A stretch of 48,484 nucleotides of DNA from Poseidonibacter ostreae (GTDB lineage: Bacteria; Campylobacterota; Campylobacteria; Campylobacterales; Arcobacteraceae): positions 1-48,484 of the forward strand of contig NZ_WFKJ01000021.1 of the NCBI RefSeq assembly GCF_009208075.1, read 5' to 3'. Both the position numbers and the translations under genes were made by a program. The stretch's first letter is position 1. Each line of letters begins with the position of its first letter. The notes beneath the pieces are model-generated. The model was given only the letters and a program-made list of their open reading frames with translations, made no database searches and was not told the DNA's origin. Positions 27,275 through 36,238 of this stretch are shown in pieces.

Positions 27275-27766
27275 ATGAAAGTTCTAGTCTCTTCTTGTCT
27301 TTTAGGTGAAGATGTAAGATATGATGGAAATAATTCATCAATAGCTATGGGTGCATCATTTACTTTTTCACAAAAAGAAATCTTTATGGATATTCTTTGT
27401 GATAATGAAATCTATTCTTTCTGTCCAGAAGTATCAGCAGGTTTAGGAACGCCTAGACTACCTGCTGAAATCGTAAGTGCTAATAAGCCATTTAAAGTAG
27501 AAACGAACAATGAAGAAGATGTAACAATTCCTTTTCTAATCGGAGCTAAAAATGCTCTTGATACATGTAAGAATGATGATATTAAAGTTGCACTTTTAAA
27601 ATCAAAATCTCCTTCTTGTGGAAATCTTAAAATATATGATGGAACATTCTCTAATACTTTAGTTGATGGACAAGGCTTAACAGCTAAACTTTTAGAAGAA
27701 AATGATGTTAAAGTGTTTAATGAAACACAATTAGAAGAGTTAAAAAAGTTTATAGAAACAAACTAA
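27275..27766 (+). CDS. DUF523 domain protein
   Basis: This 163-aa cytosolic protein is of the DUF523 (YbbK-like) family. It shows the conserved SSCLLGEDVRYDG, FCPEVSAGLGTPRLPAEI, LLKSKSPSCGN and YDGTFSNTLVDGQGLTAKLL. The paired cysteines (SCLLG, CPE, SPSCG) suggest metal or iron-sulfur binding. Its ATG directly abuts the ttcA stop, so the two are cotranscribed; a link to tRNA thiolation is possible but unproven. The 3' end overlaps a bidirectional terminator shared with trxC. Confidence 0.88.
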   Translation: MKVLVSSCLLGEDVRYDGNNSSIAMGASFTFSQKEIFMDILCDNEIYSFCPEVSAGLGTPRLPAEIVSANKPFKVETNNEEDVTIPFLIGAKNALDTCKNDDIKVALLKSKSPSCGNLKIYDGTFSNTLVDGQGLTAKLLEENDVKVFNETQLEELKKFIETN

Positions 27767-27779
27767 TTGTTTCTATAAA
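27749..27779. terminator. Bidirectional terminator between DUF523 gene and trxC
   Basis: Perfect 13-bp arms TTTATAGAAACAA (27749-27761) and its complement (27767-27779) enclose a 5-nt loop. The hairpin overlaps the last codons of both convergent genes, whose stops are only 6 nt apart. Confidence 0.75.
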
Positions 27780-28204
27780 TTCTCATTTACTAAGTTTGAT
27801 AATCTAAGTGGGTCAAGTGCTCCACTTACTCTTTTTTTCTCAATTCCCTCTTTATAAACTACTAGTGTTGGTATTGATCTAATATTAAATTTTGCACCTA
27901 AGTTTTGATGTTCTTGGGTATTTACTTTTACAAATAAAGCTTTTAATGGATATTTTTGAGCAACTTCTGAAAATATTGGAGCCATCATTTTACAAGGTCC
28001 ACACCAAGGTGCCCAAAAATCAACAATAACTGGAATATCAGAGTTTACAATTACATGATCAAAGTTTGACTCATCAAGTTCTATTGGAGTTGTATCTAAT
28101 AAAGAGTTCTTACAAGAACCACAGTTTGCTTTTGCATAAGAATCCTTTTTAGGAATAGAATTAACTTTTAAACAAGATGGACAAACTACATTTATTTTAC
28201 TCAT
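27773..28204 (-). CDS. trxC: Thioredoxin 2 (TrxC) with N-terminal zinc finger
   Basis: This 143-aa cytosolic thiol-disulfide reductase has two CxxC pairs (Cys8/Cys11, Cys28/Cys31) that make the zinc finger typical of TrxC. The thioredoxin domain follows, with active site WCGPCK (Cys68, Cys71) and the cis-proline region RSIPTLVVYKEG. The finger makes TrxC responsive to oxidative stress in E. coli. It begins 4 nt after the small rod-like protein gene, so it is the last gene of that minus-strand unit. Confidence 0.95.
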   Translation of the reverse strand: MSKINVVCPSCLKVNSIPKKDSYAKANCGSCKNSLLDTTPIELDESNFDHVIVNSDIPVIVDFWAPWCGPCKMMAPIFSEVAQKYPLKALFVKVNTQEHQNLGAKFNIRSIPTLVVYKEGIEKKRVSGALDPLRLSNLVNENL

Positions 28205-28208
28205 TTAT

Positions 28209-28448
28209 TTAAGCCTTTATATTTAATAATATATCACTTACAGCATCTTGTGTTTGTATACCTTGTGCATTTGCTTGGTAAGCTATAACTTCTGGGATTT
28301 GTCCTGTAATTGCATCAATTAAGTCTTGACTTACTTCTTGAAGTGCTGGATCACCAACTACATTTGCAACATTAGCTATTTTACTAGCATTATCGGCAAT
28401 TTGCATTTGTGATGAAAGCATTGCATTTAAATTATTATTGATTTCCAT
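28209..28448 (-). CDS. Small flagellar rod/hook-like protein (79 aa)
   Basis: This 79-aa protein looks like the two ends of a flagellar rod or hook protein joined with nothing between. The N-terminal part NAMLSSQMQIADNASKIANVANV recalls the basal-body-rod N motif. The C-terminal part DLIDAITGQIPEVIAYQANAQGIQTQDAVSDILLNIKA recalls the FlgE/FlgG C-terminal helix (M-I-x-x-Q-R-x-Y-Q-A-N...). The ATG at 28446-28448 is chosen because AAGGAG lies 7 nt upstream, inside the end of the previous gene; 14 bp overlap. It shares the leader and first codons with the metalloprotease. Export by the flagellar apparatus is a guess. Confidence 0.65.
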   Translation of the reverse strand: MEINNNLNAMLSSQMQIADNASKIANVANVVGDPALQEVSQDLIDAITGQIPEVIAYQANAQGIQTQDAVSDILLNIKA

Positions 28449-28932
28449 AATTAGCTCCTTCTTCAATACCTTGTAGTAATAATTTATTTAAACTTGCAGT
28501 TCTTGCAATTTGACTATCTGCAAAACTAAGTTCACCTGGCGCACTAGCAGCATCTTGAAGTTGATCTAACTTAACACTTGCAGCAGCTTCATTTTCTGGA
28601 ATACTAGTATCAAATCTAACACTACCACCATTTGCATATAAATTACCATCTGGTCCAACTTGATAAGAGTAATTAATAGGAGCAGTAGTAGGTGCTCCTG
28701 CAGCATGAGCTTGTTCGTGTGTTTTAACTTCAGCATCAAGCTCTTTATATTTGTCTAAAACTCTTTTATAGTCTTCTTCATCATAGTTTTTCCCAACAAT
28801 ATTAACACTATCATTTTTCTCGAATAATGATTTCTCATCTTCTTTTTTGTCAATACTAGATAGTTCTGCTTTTTTTACAGCGATTTGTTGGTTTAAAGAT
28901 GAAATGGTTTCAAAATTATTATTTATTTCCAT
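28435..28932 (-). CDS. SprA-related putative metalloprotease (CJM1_0395-like)
   Basis: This 165-aa protein has the zinc-binding-like HEQAH (72-76) in VKTHEQAHAAGAPTTAPINYSY. It continues with the conserved YQVGPDGNLYANGGSVRFDTS of SprA-related/CJM1_0395 proteins. There is no signal peptide; residues 1-65 are polar and probably helical and disordered. It starts MEINNN, the same as the overlapping 79-aa gene. Catalytic activity is not shown, and only HExxH-like residues support it. It is the first gene of a likely unit with the rod-like protein and trxC. Confidence 0.78.
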   Translation of the reverse strand: MEINNNFETISSLNQQIAVKKAELSSIDKKEDEKSLFEKNDSVNIVGKNYDEEDYKRVLDKYKELDAEVKTHEQAHAAGAPTTAPINYSYQVGPDGNLYANGGSVRFDTSIPENEAAASVKLDQLQDAASAPGELSFADSQIARTASLNKLLLQGIEEGANYGNQ

Positions 28933-29006
28933 AATTCACTCTATTCTAGATATTTATTAATTATTCTATCTGAAAAATAAAAAATAGTAAATAAAATGTA
29001 TTTATA

Positions 29007-29639
29007 CTAGTTTGAGTTTTTTAGTTGAAGTATTCCTACTCCTAATCCTATAAACATTCCACCAGTGATTCTACTGAACCAAGTTAATCTATTTTTATTA
29101 CTTAACCATTTTTTAGATTTTTTTGCTAAATATGCATAAAGACAAAGAGAAGTGAATGAAATAAATAGAAATATTCCAGTTAGAATAAAGAATTGAGGTA
29201 TGATATTATTTTGCATATCTAAAAACTGAGGGAAGATTGCTGTAAAAAATAATATAGGTTTTGGATTTGTAATAGCAAGAAAAAAAGATTCTAAAAAATA
29301 ACTCTTTTTACTTTTCTTTTCTTCTTTTTGACAATTATCATCTATTTTAAAACTACTTCTATTGAAAAGAAATTTAAAGCCTAAATATATTAAATAAAAA
29401 GCACCCACTATTTTTACAAGTAAGAATAAGTTTGAAGATGTTTTAAATAAAACACCTAAACCTAAAATTGAAGCACTTGATAAAATGAATAAACCTAATA
29501 CATTTGCAAATGATGTAATCATAACAGTTTTCATATTTGTCCTCATTCCATTTATAATAGCTAAGACTATAGCAGGACCAGGACTAGTTATATAGAAAAA
29601 AGCAACAACTGTATATATTAATAATGTATCAATATTCAT
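29007..29639 (-). CDS. LysE/RhtB-family amino acid exporter
   Basis: This 210-aa inner-membrane protein has six predicted helices and the LysE/RhtB opening FFYITSPGPAIVLAIINGMRTNMK. The mid-region FFLAITNPKPILFFTAIFPQFLD is the conserved block of the family. Members export amino acids such as lysine, homoserine or threonine. The ATG lies 18 nt after the sulP stop, with AAAGGA 8 nt upstream, so it is cotranscribed with sulP. Substrate unknown. Confidence 0.9.
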   Translation of the reverse strand: MNIDTLLIYTVVAFFYITSPGPAIVLAIINGMRTNMKTVMITSFANVLGLFILSSASILGLGVLFKTSSNLFLLVKIVGAFYLIYLGFKFLFNRSSFKIDDNCQKEEKKSKKSYFLESFFLAITNPKPILFFTAIFPQFLDMQNNIIPQFFILTGIFLFISFTSLCLYAYLAKKSKKWLSNKNRLTWFSRITGGMFIGLGVGILQLKNSN

Positions 29640-29656
29640 TTTTTTTCCTTTATTTT

Positions 29657-31198
29657 TTAGTAGTCATAAGCTACTTTATATTTTGGATCGTCTTCTTCAT
29701 AAGTACAAAATTGTCCAGCATTTTTCATAATAGATTTACATTCAGCACTTAAATGTCTAATTTTTACTGTTTTTCCAGCTTCTAGATATTTTTTAGTAAT
29801 TGCATCAACTGCTTCAACACCAGATATATCCATAACTCTAGCATCTTTAAAATCTAATACTATATTTTCAGGGTCATGTTTGATGTCAAAATTGTCATTA
29901 AAAGCTGTTACACTTCCAAAGAATAATGGTCCATCAAAGTCATATATTTTTGTTCCATCATCTTCTCTATGAGTTCTTGCTGTTACTTTTGCATGTTTCC
30001 AAGCAAATACAAGTGCAGATATAATTACCCCAGAGATTACAGCAATTGCTAAATCAGCAACAATTGTAATACATGTAACTGTAAGAAGTACAAAAGCATC
30101 ACTTTTAGGCATTTTAGTAATTCTAGCAAATGAACTCCATTCAAAAGTCCCAATAGAAACCATAAACATAATTCCAACTAAAATAGCAACTGGAATAATA
30201 TTTAAAAGATCTGTAAGTGTTGCAACTAATAAAATAAGACCAATAGATGCTACAACTCCTGATAATCTTCCTAAACCACCTGATGTATAGTTGATAATAG
30301 ATTGACCAATCATCGCACAACCTGGCATTGCACCAAATAAACCACAAGTAATATTTCCAGTTCCTTGAGCTATACACTCTTGATTTGCACTTCCTCTTGT
30401 TCCAGAAATTTCATCTAAAACAGAAAGTGTTAAAAGTGATTCAATAACACCAACAAGCGCAACAATTACGGCATAAGGAAGTACTAATTTTAAAGCTTCA
30501 AAATCTAAAATAACATCTGGAATGTGAAAGCTTGGTAATAAACCTTTAAACTCAGCTAAATTTGCTAAATCACCTACAAGTTTAGTATCTGCACCTGTTA
30601 TATAAACACCAAGTGTAAATACAATGATAGCAACAAGACCAGCAGGAACTGCAGCTGTAAACTTTGGTAAGAAATACATAGTTGCCATTGTTCCAAGTAT
30701 TATTGCATACATAATCATTCCCGCACCATCTAAAAACTTAAACTGACTAGTTGCAATTACAACTGCTAAACCATTTACAAATCCATGAAGTGCAGGTTGT
30801 GGAACTAAACGAATAAATTTACCCATTTTAAAAGCACCAATAGAGATTTGAATTATTCCTGCAACAATAGCTGTTAAAGTAATATATTGAACAATTCCAA
30901 AAGACAGTGCATCTCCACTTAAACCTTGAGCAATCAATATCTCTTTAGAAGCTAAACTAACTCCTACTAAAACAATAGCAACAGCACCAGTTGCTCCTGA
31001 AATCATTCCAGGTTTTCCACCCATTAAAGCAGTAATTAATCCTAGAATAAATGCAGCATATAATCCAACAATTGGACTAACTTGTGCGATAAATGAAAAT
31101 GCAATAGCTTCAGGAACAAGTGCAACTGCTACAACAAGTCCTGATAAAATATCACTTTTCGCATTATTTCCTATAAAAGTATCTTTTATATTTAACAA
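29657..31198 (-). CDS. SulP-family anion transporter with STAS domain
   Basis: This 513-aa transporter has about 12-14 membrane segments. The start (SGLVVAVALVPEAIAFSFIAQVSPIVGLYAAF) is the SulP signature region. PALHGFVNGLAVVIATSQ and GNITCGLFGAMPGCAMIGQS are further conserved blocks, and a cytosolic STAS domain (about 420-500, VMDISGVEAVDAI) closes it. SulP proteins carry sulfate, bicarbonate or dicarboxylates. The start is TTG with AAGG 8 nt upstream, and a TATAAT -10 read on this strand lies at 31246-31241. Substrate not determined. Confidence 0.92.
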   Translation of the reverse strand: MLNIKDTFIGNNAKSDILSGLVVAVALVPEAIAFSFIAQVSPIVGLYAAFILGLITALMGGKPGMISGATGAVAIVLVGVSLASKEILIAQGLSGDALSFGIVQYITLTAIVAGIIQISIGAFKMGKFIRLVPQPALHGFVNGLAVVIATSQFKFLDGAGMIMYAIILGTMATMYFLPKFTAAVPAGLVAIIVFTLGVYITGADTKLVGDLANLAEFKGLLPSFHIPDVILDFEALKLVLPYAVIVALVGVIESLLTLSVLDEISGTRGSANQECIAQGTGNITCGLFGAMPGCAMIGQSIINYTSGGLGRLSGVVASIGLILLVATLTDLLNIIPVAILVGIMFMVSIGTFEWSSFARITKMPKSDAFVLLTVTCITIVADLAIAVISGVIISALVFAWKHAKVTARTHREDDGTKIYDFDGPLFFGSVTAFNDNFDIKHDPENIVLDFKDARVMDISGVEAVDAITKKYLEAGKTVKIRHLSAECKSIMKNAGQFCTYEEDDPKYKVAYDY

Positions 31199-31274
31199 AT
31201 TTTAAACCTTTTTATTATTTTAATTTTCTATATATTCGCGATTATATCTAAGTGTTAATTAAAGTTCATTAATT

Positions 31275-31982
31275 TTATTTAAATGTTTTTTCAATATCTT
31301 TCCATCCAGTATTAAGGTGTTCTCTTAATGCTTTTTCTGCTTCATCAGGATCTCTATTTAATATAGCTTCAAATATTTTTTTATGAGCGTAATAATTTAG
31401 TTCATTTCTTTTTGATAGTCTTCCCATTTTTTTCCAATGGTTTGATAACCAGTTTACAAAGGCTTTTTGTACTGAGGGAAAGATTGGATTATTAGGAATA
31501 GAATATAATATAGAGTGAAACAACACATCTGTAGTATAAAACTCATCAGAATCATTAATAGCTAGATAGTTTGCTTTTAAAGCTTCTCGTAATGCTTTAA
31601 TATCATCTTTATTTGCATTTATAGCAGCTTCTCTTACAAGCATAGCTTCAATCATTAATCTTGTATCAAATAAATTTTTTACACCATCAGATTGACTTAA
31701 TAGATGAGTTACTATTCCATTAATAGAATCTAATGCTGAATCAATATTTGGTTTTCTAGCAATTGGTCTAAATCTTGGCTTTGTTATAATCAAACCCTTA
31801 CTTGACAAAGTAGCAATTGCTTCTCTAACAACTGTTCTACTTACATCATATTGATTCATTAATTCTCTTTCAGAAGGTAATTTTTCTCCATCTTTTATAT
31901 TGTTAGATAATATTTTTGCTTCTAGTTGAGTTACTAAATAATCAGAAATCCTTCCTTTTTGGGCTGACTCAGTTTTATTCAT
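31275..31982 (-). CDS. GntR/FadR (FCD)-family transcriptional regulator
   Basis: This 235-aa regulator has an N-terminal winged helix (about 12-80, with GEKLPSERELMNQYDVSRTVVREAIATLSSKGLI). A C-terminal FCD ligand domain (about 95-235) has the metal-binding-type residues in FYTTDVLFHSILYS and YAHKKIFEAIL. FCD regulators of this type respond to organic and sugar acids. It is divergent from the second tripartite transporter operon. Palindromes matching the family operator (TTGGT-N3-ACCAA) lie in the shared 315-bp spacer, so it probably controls itself and that operon. The start follows AAAGGAGCTAATAATT. Confidence 0.9.
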   Translation of the reverse strand: MNKTESAQKGRISDYLVTQLEAKILSNNIKDGEKLPSERELMNQYDVSRTVVREAIATLSSKGLIITKPRFRPIARKPNIDSALDSINGIVTHLLSQSDGVKNLFDTRLMIEAMLVREAAINANKDDIKALREALKANYLAINDSDEFYTTDVLFHSILYSIPNNPIFPSVQKAFVNWLSNHWKKMGRLSKRNELNYYAHKKIFEAILNRDPDEAEKALREHLNTGWKDIEKTFK

Positions 31983-32297
31983 AATTATTAGCTCCTTTAT
32001 ATTTTATAAATTATACCATAATTATACAAAAAGTAATTTTGGTAGAACTAAACTATAAAAACAATTGAATAATTTGTAAAATAAAATCAAAACTTTTTAT
32101 TATATATCTATATTTTATGTTTATTTAGAATAAAATGTATAAAAATTAAGCAATATTTAAAAAAAGTACTATAAGATGAAAATCTAATTTGGTCATACCA
32201 AAAAAGAGCTACGTAATTTTGATTGATACAAAAGAACAATTGAGTTCTCAATGGTTCAAATGTACGATTTAAATAAAATTTAACTAAGGAAGAGAAA
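31983..32297. promoter_or_regulatory. Divergent control region of gntR and the second TTT operon
   Basis: This 315-bp spacer has no gene. TTTGGTCATACCAAA (32188-32202) is a perfect inverted repeat of the GntR/FadR operator type (TGGT-N3-ACCA). TTGGTAGAACTAA (32039-32051) is a weaker copy next to gntR, whose -10 is a minus-strand TATAAT at 32015-32010. Another inverted repeat, TTGAGTTCTCAA (32240-32251), overlaps a possible -35 (TTGAGT) that is 17 bp from a TACGAT -10 (32263-32268) for tctC. The GntR binding role is inferred from family operator rules. The rest is AT-rich with no further pattern seen. Confidence 0.65.
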
Positions 32298-33251
32298 ATG
32301 AAAAAAGTAAAAAGTTTGTTGTTAGCTGTAAGTTTATCTGTAACATCTGCATTTGCAGCGTTCCCTGAAAAAGATATAACATTAATTGTGCCATGGTCAG
32401 CTGGTGGTGGTACAGATACTATTGCTCGTGCTTTAGTTAAAAATGCTAAAAAGCATATTGGTGTAAATGTAAACGTTATTAATAAAACTGGTGGTCAAGG
32501 TGTAGTTGGTATGAGTGCTGCTAAACGTGCAAGACCAGATGGTTATTCTGTAGGTATGATAACTTTTGGTCTTAGTACTTATAAATTAATGGGTTTATCA
32601 GGTCTTAATTATAAGGATTTTAAATTACTTCAATTATTAAATCAAAGTACACCTGCTTTAAGTGTAAAAGATGGCTCGAAATTAACTTCTATTGCAGAAG
32701 TAATTAAAGAAGCTAAAGCAAATCCTGGAAAAGTAACAATTGGACATACAGGTGCTGGTGTTGCTTGGCATTTATCTGCTGCTGCTTTAGGTTTAAAACA
32801 AGGTGTAGAGTTTAACTTTATTCCTTTTGATGGTGGAGCTCCTACGCGTGCTGCATTATTAGGTGGACATATTGATTTAGCTGCTACTGGAATTGATGAA
32901 ATGAAACAATTAAAAGAAGCTGGTCAAGTTAAAATTATTGCAACAGATGCAAGTACAAGACATCCATTATTCCCTAATGTTCCTACATTAGAAGAAGAGG
33001 GGTATTCAAAAAGTGCACCAATTTTAGATTGGCGTGGATTAGCATTACCAAAAAATGTACCTGCTGATCGTGCAGAAGTTTTAGCTGCTGGATTCAAAAA
33101 AATGTTTGATGATCCTGAGTTTGTTGAGTTTACAAAAAAAGTTGGTCTTAACTTAGTATACGAAGATGCAAAAGGGTTTGATAAGTTTTTAGGTGATATG
33201 GAAAATATTCTTAAACCGACATTAGATGCTGTTGGTCTACTTAAGAAGTAA
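32298..33251 (+). CDS. tctC: Second TTT periplasmic binding protein (TctC/Bug family)
   Basis: This 317-aa secreted binding protein has a signal peptide over about residues 1-20 (ending TSAFAAF). The Bug-type PWSAGGGTDTIARALV loop follows. Further family blocks are NKTGGQGVVGMSAAKRARPDGYSVG and FNFIPFDGGAPTRAALLGGHIDLAATG. The start follows AAGGAAGAGAAA. It is first in an operon with tctB and tctA and enzymes of sugar-acid metabolism. It differs clearly from the first TctC, so a different ligand is likely, possibly a sugar acid. Confidence 0.93.
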   Translation: MKKVKSLLLAVSLSVTSAFAAFPEKDITLIVPWSAGGGTDTIARALVKNAKKHIGVNVNVINKTGGQGVVGMSAAKRARPDGYSVGMITFGLSTYKLMGLSGLNYKDFKLLQLLNQSTPALSVKDGSKLTSIAEVIKEAKANPGKVTIGHTGAGVAWHLSAAALGLKQGVEFNFIPFDGGAPTRAALLGGHIDLAATGIDEMKQLKEAGQVKIIATDASTRHPLFPNVPTLEEEGYSKSAPILDWRGLALPKNVPADRAEVLAAGFKKMFDDPEFVEFTKKVGLNLVYEDAKGFDKFLGDMENILKPTLDAVGLLKK

Positions 33252-33259
33252 TAAAAAAA

Positions 33260-33715
33260 ATGTATAGTAAACCGATTGATATTGGTGTTGGTATATTCTT
33301 AAGTTTATTAAGTATTGCCATCTATACGTATGCAGAACAATATGTAGGAATTGGAGTTAACCGTTATGGTCCTAACTTCTTTCCTCAAGCATTATCTGCA
33401 TTGTTATTTATAGCCTCAATTGCTCTTATTGTTCAAGCACTAAAGGGAAATGCCTTAAAAAATTTAGAGTCAATAAATAAAAAAGGTTTTATTCGTACTT
33501 CAGTTACTTTAGTAATTGCAGTTTCATATTTATACCTTATGCAGGTTATAGGATTTTATATTTCAACAGTGATGTTTTTATTTGTAACTATGAGATATTT
33601 AGGTCAAAGAAATAATTTAGTGACTTTTTTTATTAGTCTTGCAATTGCTTCCGTTGTGTACGGTATTTTTAGTATGTTTCTAAAAATTCCTTTACCAGAG
33701 GGGATGTTATATTGA
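33260..33715 (+). CDS. tctB: Second TTT small permease TctB
   Basis: This 151-aa membrane protein has four helices (about 8-25, 38-55, 75-95, 100-140) and the TctB-type GIGVNRYGPNFFPQALSALLFI near the start. It lies 8 nt after tctC and 51 nt before tctA. TctB is a small partner of TctA with no known separate activity. Confidence 0.88.
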   Translation: MYSKPIDIGVGIFLSLLSIAIYTYAEQYVGIGVNRYGPNFFPQALSALLFIASIALIVQALKGNALKNLESINKKGFIRTSVTLVIAVSYLYLMQVIGFYISTVMFLFVTMRYLGQRNNLVTFFISLAIASVVYGIFSMFLKIPLPEGMLY

Positions 33716-33766
33716 AAAGGTTTATAAATTATTTAAAAAAGATATCTTATTTTGTAGGAGGTTATA

Positions 33767-35275
33767 GTGAGCTTTGATTATTTAATGAATGCATTTATAC
33801 TAATTTTTTCTAACCCTTCTAGTTTATTATTTATTATAGTTGGAGTAACAGCTGGAATTATAGTTGGATGTCTACCAGGATTAACTGCAACTATGGGTTG
33901 TGCTTTACTAATTCCTTTTACATATAGTTTACCTCCTGTTGAGGGTTTACTATTATTAATGGGAATATTTAGTGGAGGTATTTATGGTGGTTCTATTTCT
34001 GGTATTTTAATTAGAACACCAGGAACACCAGCAGCAGCAACATTACTTGATGGATATCCACTTTCTCAAAGAGGAGAAGGTGGTAAAGCTATAGGTATTT
34101 CTACTATTGCTTCATTTATTGGTGGAACTATTGGGGCTTTAATAATGGCATTTTTAGCACCTGAAATTGCATCATTTGGTCTACGTTTTGGTCCACCTGA
34201 GTTTTTTGCATTAGCTGTTTTTGGACTTACTATGATTATATCAATTTCTGGAGAATCATTACTTAGAGGTGCAATTGTAGTTTTAATTGGATTACTTCTT
34301 ACAACTATTGGTTTTGATCCACTATCAGGAGTTCCTCGTTTTTCTTTTGAAAATGAAGATTTATTAGGTGGTATTACATTTATTCCTGTATTAATTGGTC
34401 TATTTGGTTTTGCACAAGTATTTAGAAATGTAGAGAATATGGAAATTGTTCCTCAAGTAAAATCAAAAGTTGGCAAAATTTTACCAAAAATAAGTGAAAT
34501 TAAACCACTTCTTTTTACAATGTTTAAATCAGGTAGTTTAGGTTCTTTTCTAGGGAGTGTTCCTGGACTTGGTAGTGATGTTGCTGCTTTTGTAGCATAT
34601 GGTGAAGCTAAAAGAACATCTAAAGAACCAGAAAAATTTGGTAAAGGTTCACATGAGGGAATTGCAGCTCCTGAGTCTGCAAATAATGGTGCTACTGGTG
34701 GTGCAATGATTCCTATGTTAACTTTAGGAGTACCAGGTGATGCAGTTACTGCTGTTTTATTGGGTGCTTTAACAATCCATGGGCTTCAACCTGGACCTTT
34801 ATTATTTAGAGATCATATTGATATTGTGTATCCAATTTTTGCAGGTATGATTTTATGTCAAGTTGTATTACTAATTATTGGTTTAGGTGGAGCAAGAATA
34901 TTTTCAAAATTAATTAATATTAATCAAAATATATTAACTCCTGTAATATTTTTATTATGTATTACTGGTGCTTATGCAATAAGATTTAGTTTTTTTGATG
35001 TTGGATTAGCTTTTATAGTAGGTGTGATTGCTTATTTTATGGATAAGGCAAAATTTCCAATTTCTCCAATATTATTAGCTCTTATTTTAGGCCCAATGGC
35101 TGAACAAAATATGCGTCGTTCTTTATTATTATCTCGAGATGATTTTATGATTTTTATTGAGAGACCAATTAGTGCAGTATTTTTAGGATTAGCTCTTATT
35201 ATGCTTGTATCTAGTTATAGAAAATTTAAAAAATTACGTAGTATAGAAAAAGAAATTGAAGAAAAGACTTCTTAG
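33767..35275 (+). CDS. tctA: Second TTT large permease TctA
   Basis: This 502-aa permease has the canonical TctA signatures: GCLPGLTATMGCALLIPFTY near residue 35, RTPGTPAAATLLDGYPLSQRGEGGKA near 80-110, and the second-half repeat VPGLGSDVAAFVAYGEAKRTSK. It has about eleven helices. It starts at GTG with a very strong TAGGAGG ribosome site, so the 51-nt gap after tctB is probably no barrier to translation. It is the transport core of the second importer and is closer to the family standard than the first TctA (5124-6635). Confidence 0.95.
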   Translation: MSFDYLMNAFILIFSNPSSLLFIIVGVTAGIIVGCLPGLTATMGCALLIPFTYSLPPVEGLLLLMGIFSGGIYGGSISGILIRTPGTPAAATLLDGYPLSQRGEGGKAIGISTIASFIGGTIGALIMAFLAPEIASFGLRFGPPEFFALAVFGLTMIISISGESLLRGAIVVLIGLLLTTIGFDPLSGVPRFSFENEDLLGGITFIPVLIGLFGFAQVFRNVENMEIVPQVKSKVGKILPKISEIKPLLFTMFKSGSLGSFLGSVPGLGSDVAAFVAYGEAKRTSKEPEKFGKGSHEGIAAPESANNGATGGAMIPMLTLGVPGDAVTAVLLGALTIHGLQPGPLLFRDHIDIVYPIFAGMILCQVVLLIIGLGGARIFSKLININQNILTPVIFLLCITGAYAIRFSFFDVGLAFIVGVIAYFMDKAKFPISPILLALILGPMAEQNMRRSLLLSRDDFMIFIERPISAVFLGLALIMLVSSYRKFKKLRSIEKEIEEKTS

Positions 35276-35329
35276 TATTTAAGAAGATTATAAAAATATA
35301 AATAAATATAAATAAAAAAGGATAAAAAT

Positions 35330-36238
35330 ATGTCAAATACAAAACTTCCAAAAATTGGTTTCATTGGTTTAGGATTAATGGGATCAGCAATAGTAAATAG
35401 ATTACAAGATTTAAATTATACATTAACAGTTTTAGGTAGAAAAAGAAACGATGGAATTAATAAAGCAGAATCAAGAGGTGCAACAGTTGCAACAAATGCT
35501 AGTGAAGTAGCACAAGCATCAGATATTATATTTATTTGTGTTGATACATCTAAATCAGTTGAATCAATTATGTTAAATGAAAATGGTTTATTAGAAGGAT
35601 TAAAAGCTGGTTCACTAGTTATTGATTTAGGTACATCTCTTCCTGAATCAACTAAAATGCTTGGAGATAAAATCAAAGAAAAAGGTGCAAGTTATATGGA
35701 TGCTCCTTTAGGGAGAACTCCAAAACATGCACTTGATGGCTTACTAAATATTATGAGTGCTGGTGAAAAATCAGATTTTGATAGAGTTAAACCTGTTTTA
35801 GAAGATATTGGTGAAAACGTTTTTCATGTTGGAGCATTAGGTGCAGGACATACTTTAAAACTTATCAATAACTTCTTTGGAATGACATTAGCAACTGCTA
35901 TGTCAGAATCATTTGCAATGGCTGATTTAGCTGGTATAAAAAGAGAAGATCTATATGGAATTATGTCTGCTGGTCCACTACACTCAATGATGATGGATTT
36001 TGTAAAGGCAAATGCCGTAGATGGAAACTCTAAATCTTTAGGTTTTTCTATTGGAAATGCACATAAAGATTTATCTTATTATGTAAGTATGACTGAGGCT
36101 TTAAATGTAACTAGTGGTATTGCTACTGGTACAAAAGCAACACTTGGAAGTGCTGTAGATCAAGGAAAAGGTGACCTTGATGTTCCTGATATGGTATCTC
36201 ATCTTGCAGGTGAATTTGCAAAGACTGTAAAAAAATGA
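35330..36238 (+). CDS. NAD(P)-dependent beta-hydroxyacid dehydrogenase (GarR/LtnD-like)
   Basis: This 302-aa enzyme is of the 3-hydroxyisobutyrate/tartronate-semialdehyde reductase family. The nucleotide fold is IGFIGLGLMGSAIVNRL. The catalytic lysine lies in GAGHTLKLINNFF. The substrate loop is unusual: DAPLGRTPKHA replaces the usual DAPVSGG. Family members oxidise or reduce short hydroxy-acids such as tartronate semialdehyde or L-threonate. It overlaps the next gene by 4 bp and belongs to the TTT-sugar-acid operon. The changed loop fits a non-standard substrate, which cannot be named here. Confidence 0.85.
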   Translation: MSNTKLPKIGFIGLGLMGSAIVNRLQDLNYTLTVLGRKRNDGINKAESRGATVATNASEVAQASDIIFICVDTSKSVESIMLNENGLLEGLKAGSLVIDLGTSLPESTKMLGDKIKEKGASYMDAPLGRTPKHALDGLLNIMSAGEKSDFDRVKPVLEDIGENVFHVGALGAGHTLKLINNFFGMTLATAMSESFAMADLAGIKREDLYGIMSAGPLHSMMMDFVKANAVDGNSKSLGFSIGNAHKDLSYYVSMTEALNVTSGIATGTKATLGSAVDQGKGDLDVPDMVSHLAGEFAKTVKK

